Below are positions 13,501 to 22,395 of a stretch of 64,000 bases of DNA, piece after piece. The notes beneath the pieces were generated by a model. That model saw only the letters and a program-made list of their open reading frames with translations, did not search any database and had not been told where the DNA came from. The DNA is from Atriophallophorus winterbourni (lineage: Eukaryota > Platyhelminthes > Trematoda > Plagiorchiida > Microphallidae): positions 1-64,000 of the forward strand of contig JACCGJ010010690.1 of assembly GCA_013407085.1 (NCBI GenBank), read 5' to 3'. A program made the position numbers and the translations under genes. Each line of letters opens with the position of its first letter. Position 1 is the first letter of the stretch.

Positions 13501-16500
13501 TATCTTGGTGTCTAGAAAGAGGTTATCATGAACCGTTGTTATGTTACTGATTGAAACCAAAGCTTCTGTGATGACTGTTCTCTGGAACCACAGTGTTAGT
13601 ATTTTTGAAGTTCAAACAAATACCACTAGGTGAAAAATTATGCTTTATTAGAGCCGCTTTAAATATATGCCATTAGGTACCTGGGTGATACGAAAATGAC
13701 TATCAGACCGAAATCAGCGTAAGTATCCAAAACGTTGTGAAAATTGGTAAAGTTCATAAGATGGCAAAAAGAGAGCCGTTGGCTCAACTAAACTCAAAGC
13801 AGTCCCCAATATGCCACTATATGATAACCGATTGCCAATAAAAACTTAGTGAATAGTGGGTAGAGTACTTTTCATTCTATGCTAGGGACAGCACGTTTTT
13901 ACTGCGTGCACTACTTGACGTTCAGCAATCATTGAACACATAGGTACACATCTTACTTTTGATGAGCTCAAGAGAGCGATCGACCGCTTAACAAGGTTCC
14001 TGGCAACGAAAATATCCCAACAGAGCTCAACTAACAGTGTAGAACAGCTTTAATACGGGCACTTCATGGATTGCTACTTCACTACTGGCAGGGTGAGTAG
14101 CAGAAGAGACGAGAGATACCTAAATTACAATGTTATTTAACAATAAAGGTGGTAGAGATGAGTACAACAATTACCGTTCAATCTATTTTCTAAATATAAT
14201 CGAGAAATTGATTGACAAAGTTTTAGAGAAGTGGACACAGGAGTTAGCTAATGAAGTTTACTCCGAAGCTGTGTGGTTTCAACAAAAAAGATCAACTTTA
14301 GACATGATCCTTGCCGTGACATGACTTCAAAAAGTGTGGAGAACAACGTATAGCATTGTTTTATTTGTGATTAATTCTAGCCATTCGACTACGTTAGCCT
14401 TCTAAGACTTCTTGAACTCATTGCCGTTCTACTTTGTGTGAAGGGTTCAGTCCACCTTAACGGTTGCATTTCAGAAGCATATCAAAATTGGCTGGGGTGT
14501 CAAAAAGGTTGTGTTTTGCACTCCAGTTGCTCGGAATTTTTTTCATACTGCCGCTGAAGCATGCTTTTAGGATGAGACTAGAATGTATTGACCAACGCAT
14601 GTGGTGCGATGTCTGGCTTTTCAACTTCAACCATTTTACAGCATAAATGAAGGTATAGGATGTGTCAACTCGTGATCTGCTGTTCACTCCCATTATCAGC
14701 TTCAGTCACGAATGGACTGCTTTTTGTTGGTATGTATACTTTGGGGTGGCAACCAACATGAACAAGATCGACGTTCATTGTCAAGGGATTGCATCGCCTC
14801 CCGTCATCACTGCTAAAATATACGTAGTACATAGTTGATTTGACATAATCATACTTCTGTTTACCTAATTGGTTATATCTGACGGATCAGACAATTTTAT
14901 CGGTAGCTCGTGGCATAGCGGTCTATGAACGTATGTGGCAACAGAAGTGATACAGCTTGGGTGAATTTTTAAAGAAAAGGAAGCGAAATTAGGGTGAATT
15001 AAAATTACTTTTTCCAGGGTGGTATGCAACATCCGCAACAACGTTCCAAGTATTCCAGATTCTGTTCAGCTTCACGTACATCGCGATGGATGGCATCCAT
15101 GTCTCGGTCAACGTTCCTGAGGCGATCTGAGAAATTCAAAGAACTTTTAGACTTGAAAATAAGGGTTGTGACTATAACTACGCTCATGTTTAGAAGTAAT
15201 ATATAGTGCTTTCCGATCTAAGTAAATTCTACGCTCAATGGGTGCAACCAAATTGAGTTGTTGAATTTCAATCAAAGGATAACGAAGTTGCCGTCAATTA
15301 CTACAAACAACACAAATCAACCAAAATATAATAGCCAAAGAAAAAGGGTGATCATAGTATATTCGCTGGCTCCCGAAATCGTCTGCACGCGAACAAGTTA
15401 GAATATTAGGATACGTTAGAATTATATGTGCAAACTCGGATGAGCTGAAAGTATACGTTTACCTAGTTATCTAGTGTTTGATATACCGATTCACTGTTCG
15501 CACACGTCCTCTCGTCAAAGCAGTTTTCAAAAAGACTACAATGGGTGCCCACTGGTGTTCTAGAAATTTTATGAACAAATGTATAATTTTGTTGCAGTTT
15601 TGGCGTGCTCAGATCCATCGCATTCGATCAATCGTCATCAGGAAAATCATTACATTCATTGGCTAACGAACTGCAAACATGACACGACAAAACCTTAAAT
15701 AGATGGAGGAGTGAGACTTTAAAGCTACAAAAGCTATAAAGGAGTAAGCAGACATACTGAGATGAGGTGCCTACACCAAGCCACGTACAAATACTAGATT
15801 AGCCAGACCCTTTAGGACGATGCGTACAAGTCATTGAACGCGATTATGAACCATGAACCTGGGTATTTTTATCGCATTTTTAGATTATTTCTTATGTGAA
15901 AAAACTAGTAAGCAATGCAAAATTAAAAATAGTGAGACTAGAAAGAGTTTATTTGGAAATTGAGTATCGTTTGTAACACATGGGTTTAGAACGATATTTG
16001 ATTGCTTGAGCATCAACTCGGTCTCGATGCGTAATTTCGGTTTCATGATTTTTCCTTCTATTCAGAAAAAGGTGTGTGTGCATGGATTAAATCGTATGCC
16101 GAGACTTTAGAAAATGGTTCGGGTTCTCATTACCTGCGTAGGCCTAGATGTAAACTTATTTTATTTAATATCGTAATGCTTGAATCCCCATATATATATA
16201 TATATATTATATATATATAATATATTATATATATAGATATATTTACACAATCATTTAAAAATGAAAAAGTGCCACCCGTTAGCTGCACAGCACAAAGTAC
16301 TGCACGATTGCTTGTGGATGAAGTGACATCGACTGGATTTTGAAAATTCGGCGATATAGATTCCATCATGTAATGCTTAGATATTCACAAAAACTCATAC
16401 CCACCTCTATTATGCACCTACAGGGATTTCCGAAATAAAACATGCTAATTTAGCCAAAAACAAGACCCAGTCCAACTACATCTTATTTTGCGTAATAACC

Positions 16501-19025
16501 ACTGACCCTCGTGTTCCGTTATGTTATTTACTAGTAAAGCGCTTGTCTACATGAGTAACACAATTATTCCTCGATAGAAGGCGACTAAGAGTCGCAGTCT
16601 CGATGCGGATATCGACTGCTTGAGAAGGCCGGAGCAACGGGACAGTGATATTGAGCATCTTAAAACTATGGATTTATTATCGTCATTATGGATAGCATTA
16701 CATCGGTAGCAAGTAGGGAGTTTATTGCCATAAAACCACGACAACAAAAACCTGGAGATGGGGGAGGCTGGGATATAAAAAGCTACGGAACATCTAGGAA
16801 ATTAAACACAGATTGAAGTACCTACACTTAGAAACAAATACGCAGTGAATCAAGTGTTTTGAACTGGTAGAATAAAACCAGTCCTGAACGACATCATCCT
16901 TGCAGCTTTCACTTACATGCATTATAACAAGCTTTACTTGCCGCTACACTCGATAAAATGCATCATTTATAGAATACTCTAAAAATCCTGTTAGATGTGT
17001 GCACGTTGAGATGAGCAAGCTGATTTCCGCATCGAAGACGTAAAGTAGGTTTTGAGTTGAGATTCGAATCTTCAATCCAGTGTAGTAAGTGCAGTTTTAG
17101 GCGTGACATAAAAATCATCAGCGACAGAATTACACTGGTAGCAAGTACCGGTTGCTTAAGTGCCACATAATCATGACAAAATAGAATCTTAAGATGGGTA
17201 AGAACAAGATCTATAGAAAAGTTGGCACAAACAAAATGTGATGAAGTGTATACACCTCTAATATAACATATATTCAGTCAAGTTTAGTGAACAAATAGAG
17301 CGACAGCATGACAGCTCCATTGTGGCTGTCATCGCCATGCATCTTAACAAGATTAAGCAAACATTACATGAATATGCTCACTGCCAGTGAGCTCGCTTTC
17401 AAAACATATCCTCGTGTGTAACTAGCCATTATGATATCAGATCGCGGGAGTCCCAGGTCGAAATATGGACTGTGCCAACATTAGAATGGTTACTAGTTAG
17501 CTCCCTACCGGTGGCAAATCGATTTAGCATGGTGTTAGCTGCACAGCACAGAAGTACTTCACGATTGCACATCAGTGTAAAAATCCGATGAATCGCCATA
17601 AACTGCAAATTCCAGCACATTGCAAAAGATTGTGATGTGGATAATTTAATTGAACTGGAGTCATAAATCCTGATAAAAGTTTCAAGTACAATTAGCATAA
17701 TTGCAGAGTAATATGAATCTAGTCTCAATGAGAAGACTTACCCCCTTGTTCAGATAATTGTCCCAGTGTGGCAGCGCCAGTTTTTTGACTCTGAAAACAA
17801 TAGATGAACGTGTGATAAACGATATTTGTAAAGAACAAATCACCAACATTAGAAAGGATAATGCTCTACAAAAAAGAAGTCATTGTTAACGAACATGCAA
17901 TGGTTGAGGACTGATTTATTGATTTTGAGTTCACACTCAAGGATTTCTGCAATGGTGTCAAAATTATCTATCAGTTCAATAGTTTACTACGGCATAAAAA
18001 GCTAAGAGCTTGTACAAACCGCAGGATAAATTGAACGGTTGTATTTGAACGATACCGCATAATTATAAATACAGCGGCGAGGAAAGCCGCAAGGATAATG
18101 TCATTCAGGACTGGTTTTATTCTACCACATGGATGTGCAATCGTGCAGCATTTCTGTGCTGTACGGCTAACATCGTGCTAAATTGAATTGGCCAACGGTC
18201 GTGAGCTGCATGCTGAAATACGCTGTAGTCTCACTACCATTTCTATTTCTATTTCCATTCCCCCCTCATATCTGTCTAGGCCTGGGCAACCTGGCAGTAT
18301 CTTAGCCCACGTACAGTCTCTGACTGTGCGGCACTTTGCCTGGATCAGGCTTGTGCTTTCATACATACATACATACCAGTTCAAAACACTTGATTTAATG
18401 CGTACTTGTTTCGAAGTGTAGGCACTTTGTAGTGCAGACTTATTTTTCTTTGGTCCATTACGACTTCAATCTATGCTTAATTTCCTAGATGTTCCGTAGC
18501 ATTTCATATCCAGCCTCCCCCATCTCCAAGTTGTGTGGCAGTTAAGCATTCGGTACGTCGTACCGGTGTAATGCTGTCTGTGATGATGATGAAAGCCTGT
18601 CGCACAATTTTTCACCATGGCTTAGGCAAATCGGCACGTGAATTACGAAGCGTTCGGGGATTTGAATTTCTTCGGCTAAATGTATTTTACGGCCTCAAAT
18701 AGATATGCTGAATTGAGTGATTTCTAGCCAATTTTCGATAACATACACACAGAACTATCATACACATTAAACAGTTGAATTTAGATCTAAACATTTTATT
18801 CCTACAAACTCTTGACACAAGCGATAATTAAGAATCAGAACAAACAATTAACGTGCTAGTAAGAAAGCAATAAGTCTTACTTCGTCAACCAATTGGACCA
18901 TTCGGCGTGTACTCTCGAGGCTCTAAAAATATTAGAGAAAATATTTATATCACCTCATCGGTTGTCTGGTTCATTTTCATTTTGAGCCTTTCTAGTTCCG
19001 TCAACGGGCGATCCGGTTGTGGTTC
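7496..19025 (-). CDS. SNAP25: SNAP-25 homologue, seven of about eight coding exons
   Basis: This encodes the synaptosome-associated Q-SNARE that gives two helices to the exocytic SNARE complex with syntaxin and synaptobrevin. Coding exons in order: 19025-18954, 18922-18881, 17790-17742, 15126-15009, 12934-12770, 9402-9258, 7558-7496 (654 nt, 217 residues plus stop TAA). Every acceptor is AG and every donor GT, and all six junctions keep phase. The product shows SLESTRRM in the first SNARE helix, a CCGCC palmitoylation cluster, a Gly/Gln/Tyr-rich linker longer than in vertebrates, and NDAREDEMETNL in the second helix. Vertebrate SNAP-25 is 206 residues, so only a few N-terminal residues on an unfound first exon are missing. 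Introns range from 31 nt to about 3.4 kb; the long ones are packed with SINE-like and LINE debris. No stop or frameshift is seen. Confidence 0.93.
8160..8262 (+). repeat. Diverged dispersed repeat (copy 2 of the 880-975 repeat)
   Basis: It is collinear with 880-975 through the cgtaccccaaaag, gtggaaatcagcaaattgacc and agccgtgcttg blocks. It lies inside the last SNAP-25 intron. Confidence 0.4.
8920..9160 (+). mobile_element. SINE-like element, (CATA)n-tail family
   Basis: This full-length copy runs from acggatgtgcaatcgtgcag to gcttgtgctttcgttccata. It sits in the last SNAP-25 intron, about 100 bp downstream of exon F, antisense to the gene. The tail is short and mutated; no clear target duplication. 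Confidence 0.8.
9258..9402 (-). CDS. SNAP25: SNAP-25 exon F (second SNARE helix)
   Basis: This 145-nt exon encodes ITNDAREDEMETNLQHVAGV and continues to NEILERVEMK. The family signature is [20 protein letters not shown]. The zero-layer Gln environment (DMNQEI) is retained. Acceptor is tttctcag|C and donor AAA|GTAAGT. Confidence 0.95.
9975..10170 (-). mobile_element. SINE-like element, (CATA)n-tail family, internally shortened
   Basis: This reverse-orientation copy has a degenerate tatgcatatatgtatgcg tail, then the tcacaagtcagatcctggcaaa and agactgcatgtgggc blocks. The middle is shortened, and it resumes with cagctcactaccggtggc and aatttagcacgattg. Confidence 0.7.
10555..10690 (+). pseudogene. 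Short LINE RT fragment (same family as 4760-5070)
   Basis: The translation RSMIDAVVLNSVLQGLKNRS, followed by a KVCFL block, parallels the QRTMLLFNSALHQLDKKSLA and KVCFL block at about 4790-4880. It lies in a SNAP-25 intron and has stops and a frameshift. Confidence 0.5.
10690..11130 (-). pseudogene. 3' end of a LINE, minus strand, with (CTT)n tail
   Basis: Read on the minus strand, codons near 10950-10850 give a block with PYARTEKFKNSFIPYMARYL, like the C-terminal A-R-T-x2-FKNSF-P segment of several LINE ORF2s. A short UTR with AATAAAGCC follows, then a (TTC)n run at 10690-10711. This is a 5'-truncated copy in a SNAP-25 intron. Confidence 0.5.
11329..11424 (-). mobile_element. SINE-like element, 3' part only
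   Basis: The sequence gtatgaaagcacaagcctga, followed by ccacgcaaag, agagactgcacatgggctaa and cccaggcccagacag, is the 3' half of the family in reverse. It is cut off after the agacag block. Confidence 0.72.
11779..11869. repeat. (TATG)n microsatellite, about 22 units
   Basis: An uninterrupted run of the tetranucleotide TATG/ATGT sits directly at the tail end of a SINE-like copy that continues to the right. It is therefore an expanded SINE tail (CATA on the other strand). It produces spurious Tyr-Val-Cys-Met ORFs on both strands. Confidence 0.95.
11870..12062 (-). mobile_element. SINE-like element with expanded microsatellite tail
   Basis: This reverse copy continues from the (TATG)n run through aaatcacaagcctgatccag, gtgccgcacagtctgtgacc, ctgtcaggttgtacaagtct and tttagcatggtgttagctgc. 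It is diverged by several substitutions from the family. Confidence 0.75.
12355..12584 (+). mobile_element. SINE-like element, (CATA)n-tail family
   Basis: This full-length copy begins cacggatgtgctgtgcggct (the usual caatcgtgcag block is deleted) and ends ctttcatacatacatacata. A possible short target duplication, attatg, flanks it. It lies in the SNAP-25 intron downstream of exon E, next to an RTE 3' fragment. Confidence 0.8.
12585..12751 (-). mobile_element. 3' end fragment of an RTE-like LINE
   Basis: Read on the minus strand this stretch matches the 3' UTR of the RTE-like LINE at 56980-57171. Shared blocks are atcgcatgcagtgaaa, attccgcttgcctgctttcc and ggctccagacttgtgtttca, ending in an ATGATG-type tail. 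It is a severely 5'-truncated copy of about 165 bp. It stops about 18 nt short of the SNAP-25 exon E donor. Confidence 0.82.
12770..12934 (-). CDS. SNAP25: SNAP-25 exon E (interhelix linker)
   Basis: This 165-nt exon encodes a Gly/Gln/Tyr-rich linker (NYGGFGGQYGQGKP) that ends GQNQFITR. The end matches the GGFIRR before the second SNARE helix. The donor (GCG|GTGAGT, GT at 12769-12768) lies within about 20 nt of an inserted RTE 3' fragment in the intron. Confidence 0.88.
12935..13954. other. SNAP-25 intron DNA, no element recognised
   Basis: Two overlapping antisense ORFs (13258-13560) have no recognisable domain. A motif cluster resembling the 16.7-kb repeat family is not obvious here. Confidence 0.3.
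13955..14330 (+). pseudogene. LINE RT fragment (motif block before the palm)
   Basis: The plus-strand ORF at 14130-14324 reads LFNNKGGRDEYNNYRSIYFL, then LNIIEKLIDKVLEKW and FQQKRSTLDMILAV. This is the classic P-LFKKG-x-NYR-x-ISLL and GF-x-RSTLD-x-ILAV region of LINE RTs. A further diverged block at 13960-14030 (FDELKRAIDRLT) precedes it. No catalytic palm follows. It sits in a SNAP-25 intron. Confidence 0.65.
15009..15126 (-). CDS. SNAP25: SNAP-25 exon D (end of helix 1 and cysteine cluster)
   Basis: This 118-nt exon holds the end of helix 1 (DREAEQNLEY-like segment) and the cluster CCGCCIPPWKK. The cysteines are the palmitoylation sites that tether the family to the plasma membrane. Acceptor is atttctcag|AT and donor AAAAA|GTAATT; the split Lys codon completes in exon E. 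Confidence 0.93.
15130..16189. other. SNAP-25 intron DNA, no element recognised
   Basis: Only short random ORFs are present; nothing with homology I can name. Confidence 0.3.
16190..16252. repeat. (TA)n microsatellite
   Basis: Imperfect TA/ATT dinucleotide tract of about 60 bp. It can self-pair. Confidence 0.9.
16270..16312 (-). mobile_element. SINE-like element, 5' end fragment
   Basis: The stretch cgttagctgcacagcacaaa, followed by gtactgcacgattgc, is the reverse of the family's 5' 40 bp only. Confidence 0.55.
16690..16960 (+). repeat. Dispersed repeat T, copy 1 (SINE-free)
   Basis: The unit runs gcattacatcggtagcaagt, gagatgggggaggctggg, ggaacatctaggaaattaa, tcaagtgttttgaactggta, gaataaaaccagtcctgaac, to acatgcattataacaagc. 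A related copy lies at 17120-17370 in the same orientation and an inverted one at 18070-18590. It is non-coding. This copy provides the empty site for the SINE-like insertion at 18128. Confidence 0.75.
17120..17370 (+). repeat. Dispersed repeat T, copy 2 (diverged)
   Basis: It shares ttacactggtagcaagtacc with repeat copy 1, and later tgtggctgtcatcgcc and catgcatcttaacaaga in the same order and spacing. The middle is diverged. Confidence 0.5.
17470..17575 (-). mobile_element. SINE-like element, 5' part
   Basis: The block agctccctaccggtggcaaa, then tcgatttagcatggtgttag, ctgcacagcacagaagtac and cacgattgcacatc is the reverse of the family's 5' half. It lies downstream of SNAP-25 exon C in the intron. 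Confidence 0.7.
17742..17790 (-). CDS. SNAP25: SNAP-25 exon C, 49 nt
   Basis: It encodes SQKTGAATLGQLSEQG plus one nt, equivalent to SKDAGIRTLVMLDEQG in the family. The leftover G joins AT of exon D to give Asp. Acceptor is ttttcag|AGT and donor GGGG|GTAAGT. Confidence 0.92.
18070..18590 (-). repeat. Dispersed repeat T, copy 3 (inverted, interrupted by a SINE-like copy)
   Basis: On the minus strand it matches 16690-16925 nearly end to end. It is split at tattctacca/ccagttc by a 242-bp SINE-like element at 18128-18369. Confidence 0.8.
18128..18369 (+). mobile_element. SINE-like element inserted in repeat T
   Basis: Comparison with the uninterrupted paralogue at 16865 (tattctaccagttc when reversed) fixes the ends: the inserted DNA opens catggatgtgcaatcgtgca and closes gctttcatacatacat. 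A 5-bp duplication, tacca, is visible (18123-18127 and 18370-18374). It lies in the SNAP-25 intron between exons B and C. Confidence 0.9.
18881..18922 (-). CDS. SNAP25: SNAP-25 exon B, 42 nt, after a 31-nt intron
   Basis: It encodes SLESTRRMVQLVDE, nearly identical to the vertebrate SLESTRRMLQLVEE. The intron before it (18953-18923) is only 31 nt, GT...AG, and the exon ends with the strong donor GAA|GTAAGA. Confidence 0.93.
18954..19025 (-). CDS. SNAP25: SNAP-25 exon A (start of SNARE helix 1)
   Basis: This 72-nt, phase 0-0 exon encodes EPQPDRPLTELERLKMKMNQ then TTDE. It aligns with the ELEEMQRRADQLADE stretch of vertebrate SNAP-25. Acceptor is gtttag|GAA and donor GAG|GTGATA. The initiator Met must be on a further exon upstream that I could not identify. 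Confidence 0.88.
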
Positions 19026-20149
19026 CTAAACATATTAATAACCGAAAAATTTCAAACCATATTTTTGATGTTGTACAGGCGGCCAATTTAGAAAGTGCGC
19101 GTGCTGATGTGGGTTAAAAATATATCATTTGGCATAACTTTAGTTCAGTTTGGATGACACAAATCTTTCGACAAGAAATATATCAATTAGGTTTCATTAC
19201 TTTTTCAGTAATGTACTACTCAGAAAGATGCTTAACTTGCTGTTATTTTCGCTCAACTTTGTGCATGCATTAAGGAATAGTAGTGGAAGTGTCCACCGCG
19301 TCTTTCTTGAAACATAGGAACAGACAAATAGAACCATATTAGACAAAAGCAAACGGGCTAATCATTGTATTCGAATTTTCTGTAAAGAAAATACATTCAA
19401 CCCTAAAACAATGGTAAATTTAGCGTCGTTCGGGCTATCACATTGTGGAAAAGTCAGTATAGTATACACCGTATGATGGAAGCTTAGTTGCCAATCGAGT
19501 ATCTAGATTTCTTTCGATTGCATACTACAAATGTGCCGTTATCATTCTTCAAAATATGCTCTACAATATTCTCTTCAAAGTGCGCAATAAATCCTCACAA
19601 CATTAGGTAAAGAGATGAAATGTTTCTTTCCGATGTCATCATGAAATATATGCCAACATACTGTTACAGTTTAATATTTCAATAGTTTATTAGGATATAG
19701 GAAACTAAGAGCTTGTACAAACTGCAAGGTAGATTAAGAGGTGTGTCCAAAATGTAAAAATTAATGTTTGAGTTTCCAAGGCCCTTAAAGCAGGCCACCT
19801 TCGCGTTTAGCCTGCGCCTGTGTCATTTAGACAGGTCGAGTCCCAACCCAAAACATAGCTACCTACCACAACCTCCGAAACAGTGTCAGTTTCAACCGCG
19901 TTCGTTCGAACTTCTGATACTTGGATCAGGAAGATCGAAGTGTTAGTTGAATTTTAACGAAAATTCAAATGTCATATAAATATAACCTACCTTTGTCAAG
20001 GTAGGGGTCGTGAAACAATTTGGAAATAGTTTTCAAGAAATAAGCCTATGTTGTGGTTGACTGCAGCTGCTGCTCGTTCATTTTGTGTAGTGCAACCGAG
20101 ATCGTGCTGGGTGTTGCTACCAAGATACTTTTCTTGTCGAACAGTCTGA
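19026..20149. other. Region upstream of SNAP-25 exon A; first exon expected, not found
   Basis: The missing SNAP-25 start exon should end in phase 0 and lie here or further right on the minus strand. A good donor (GACAAAG|GTAGGT near 19990 on the minus strand) exists, but no open frame with a start codon joins it, so I did not assign it. Confidence 0.3.
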
Positions 20150-20765
20150 AGTACAAAACAAAGTAATACTTGAATGCCACTGTTACACAGGATTCGTACA
20201 ACCAACCACGATGTTTAAACACAGAATCACTAAGTGATTCTTGGTCAAGCACTCAAGGTGCTTATAACTGACCAAAGAAATCTGTTGCTCACATTCCCCA
20301 CACTTACACATAAAATCCGGCTTCTGGCTGTTTGACGTCATCAGGTGGAGACAGTAAGATTATTTTCAGTAAGCCTTGAAACAGTGGATAAGTGGTAAAC
20401 AAAGTTATATTTGAATCTTACAGTTACATTGGGTTCGTACAAAGAACCTAATCTTACTATCTCTACCTGATGACGGCAAACAGCCTTAAAACGGTAGTGG
20501 TGTGTAAGGGCGGGGATCTGAGCAACACATTACTTTAATCATCCATAAGCGCCTTGAGTGCTTGACCAAGAATCACTTTGTGATTCTGTGTTTGAACATC
20601 GTTCTTCGTTGTACGAACCCCATGTAACAGTGGCATTCATGTCTAACGTCTGTTTACCGCTTATCCACTGTTTCGATGTTCACTTAACCTAAACTTACTG
20701 TCTCCACATGATGTCGGCAAACAGCCAGAAACCGGTAGTGGTGTTTGTGTGTGCGGGGGATGTGA
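20150..20765. repeat. Long imperfect palindrome / foldback-like element
   Basis: An outer arm of about 92 bp (20173-20264: aatgccactgttacacagga to caagcactcaaggtgctta) is the reverse complement of 20545-20636. Inner arms at 20282-20358 and 20453-20530 (tctggctgtttgacgtcatc against gatgacggcaaacagcc) also pair, around a loop of about 95 bp. A further partial repeat of the unit runs to 20765. Related pieces occur near 5.6 kb, at 12.2 kb and on both sides of the CsRn1-like element. It is non-coding and probably a hairpin-type mobile repeat. Confidence 0.8.
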
Positions 20766-20769
20766 GTAA

Positions 20770-21600
20770 AACATTACTTTAGTCTGAAGTAAAGTTGTAC
20801 CCAAAAGGTATGCGAGAATAGATGGGAAGAACGTTACACTTAGGGGTGTTGAATGACGGATGATTCCTTAAAGACCAGCTGTATAATCGATCTAAATCAT
20901 CTTGTAGGGCATGTAAATCATTAGACAAATTGATTGAACAGCAGATTTTGATATTGGCCTGAAATACGAGGAACGGGGATTTAATGTTCTGGCCAATGTC
21001 ATTGATGAATAGTCGGGGATCAAGAAGAAAGCTTTGTGACAGACTGCACTTGATTGGAGAGCATGTTGAATAGCAGCAACGCACAAGAACAAAGGGTGGG
21101 TGATCGAGAAGAAAGTAATTCATCCAGGACAGTAAGAATGGCACTGCCGCAGAAAGCGAGTTCAAATTAATGAATGCAATGGTCGACACGGTCGAATGCC
21201 TTAGAGAAATCCAGAAATATCGCTTTTACACCAATGCCATCATCGACCGATTTCGTCCAATGCAAGAAGCAAGTTGGAAGTGTATCAACACTTGGCGACA
21301 AAGCCGTGTTGTCGTGTGATTAAAAGTCGATTCGTTTCAAGATGGGAGACAAGGTGGTTGAGACTATGCACCCCATGGCTTTAGATATGATTGAGAAAAG
21401 CACAATTTGATGATAATATGCGGGTTCTGACTGGAGGTCGCATTTAGGGAGTGGAGTAAAAACATCTTTCAAAGTTTGGGGGAAGTTAGCGGAGTCCATA
21501 AAACTTTGATAATACTTGGCATGAAGGTTAGATTTATGCAATGTGGCTAATTTTAGGATCTTGTGGTGGGTGCTGTCGAATCCTGGTGAGGAGTATTGCC
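20770..21600 (-). pseudogene. Degenerate LINE RT fragment, minus strand
   Basis: Frames in order on the minus strand give an RT fingers block near 21540-21320 (FPQTLKDVFTPLPKCD, then YHQIVLFSIISKAMG). A broken DFSKAFDRV block lies near 21220. After it comes the palm-to-thumb part (DPRLFINDIG, VFQANIKICC, DDLDRLYSWSLRNHPSFNT). The FADD catalytic motif is degraded to FQAN. The last motif shares DLDxLYxWSLRN with the LINE-B copies at 32.3, 41.6 and 53.3 kb. Confidence 0.7.
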
Positions 21601-22390
21601 GTAGACATGAAATGTTCTTTACTTTTGGATATAACTTTCATACTTTTCATCAGATTGATGTGATCTTTCGACATTCAACCGCTGTCAACTGCTGTGCGGT
21701 CGCATTTTTGTTCTGACACTTCTGGTCACATCTTCGCCGAATCTGCTAGGATTTATCCCATTCCAAGAATTTTGTGTCACTCTCAATCATATCTATCGGA
21801 ATTTATTCGTTTTGCTTTTGTCAACTTACTATCAGCAAAGTTTGCCATATTATCCTAAATATCTCAGTTTGCTCATGCGTGCAAACGTTACCCCATCGCT
21901 AACTATTCTATCGTTTTTGCTATCATTGCAAAGATCGCGTCGAGCCAAGCAATTTAATAATTGTTTCTGTATTCTACGTTGTGTAGTTAAAACGTTAAGG
22001 TCTATTATTTGCTAAATGACGAAATCGCAAGTTCTAAAGCAGCCAGAACGACCTGTCGACCCAACGCTGATCACTCAGACGAACAACCCACTCCAGGCTA
22101 CTAGCATGTTTGAACGCATCACGAGATCCCAAATATGGACAAATAATCGATTGATCAAGCTGTAGCAGCGACATGGAACCAACTTGATTCCAGTGCAAAA
22201 GGCCTGGATACGGTGAACCCAACAATGGTCACGGCCGGCCCAACTAACATAAGGAATCTCGACACGCAGAATTTTAACGAGGTAACGTGCAAAGAATGTG
22301 AATAACTGGTTGGTGCCATGGCGAGTAAAGTCATAAGGTGTTTTCTGTGTATGTGTAAAATCTAAGGTAAATGTGACCGTACCTTAGTAC
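21601..22390. other. No gene recognised
   Basis: Possibly the 5' region of the LINE that follows. The stretch 22030-22225 is unusually GC-balanced but I see no domain. Confidence 0.3.
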
Positions 22391-22395
22391 CTGAT

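Noticed and set aside
19985..20250. Possible SNAP-25 first exon (donor GACAAAG|GTAGGT)
   Set aside because: No start codon in the phase-0 frame before a stop; likely chance.
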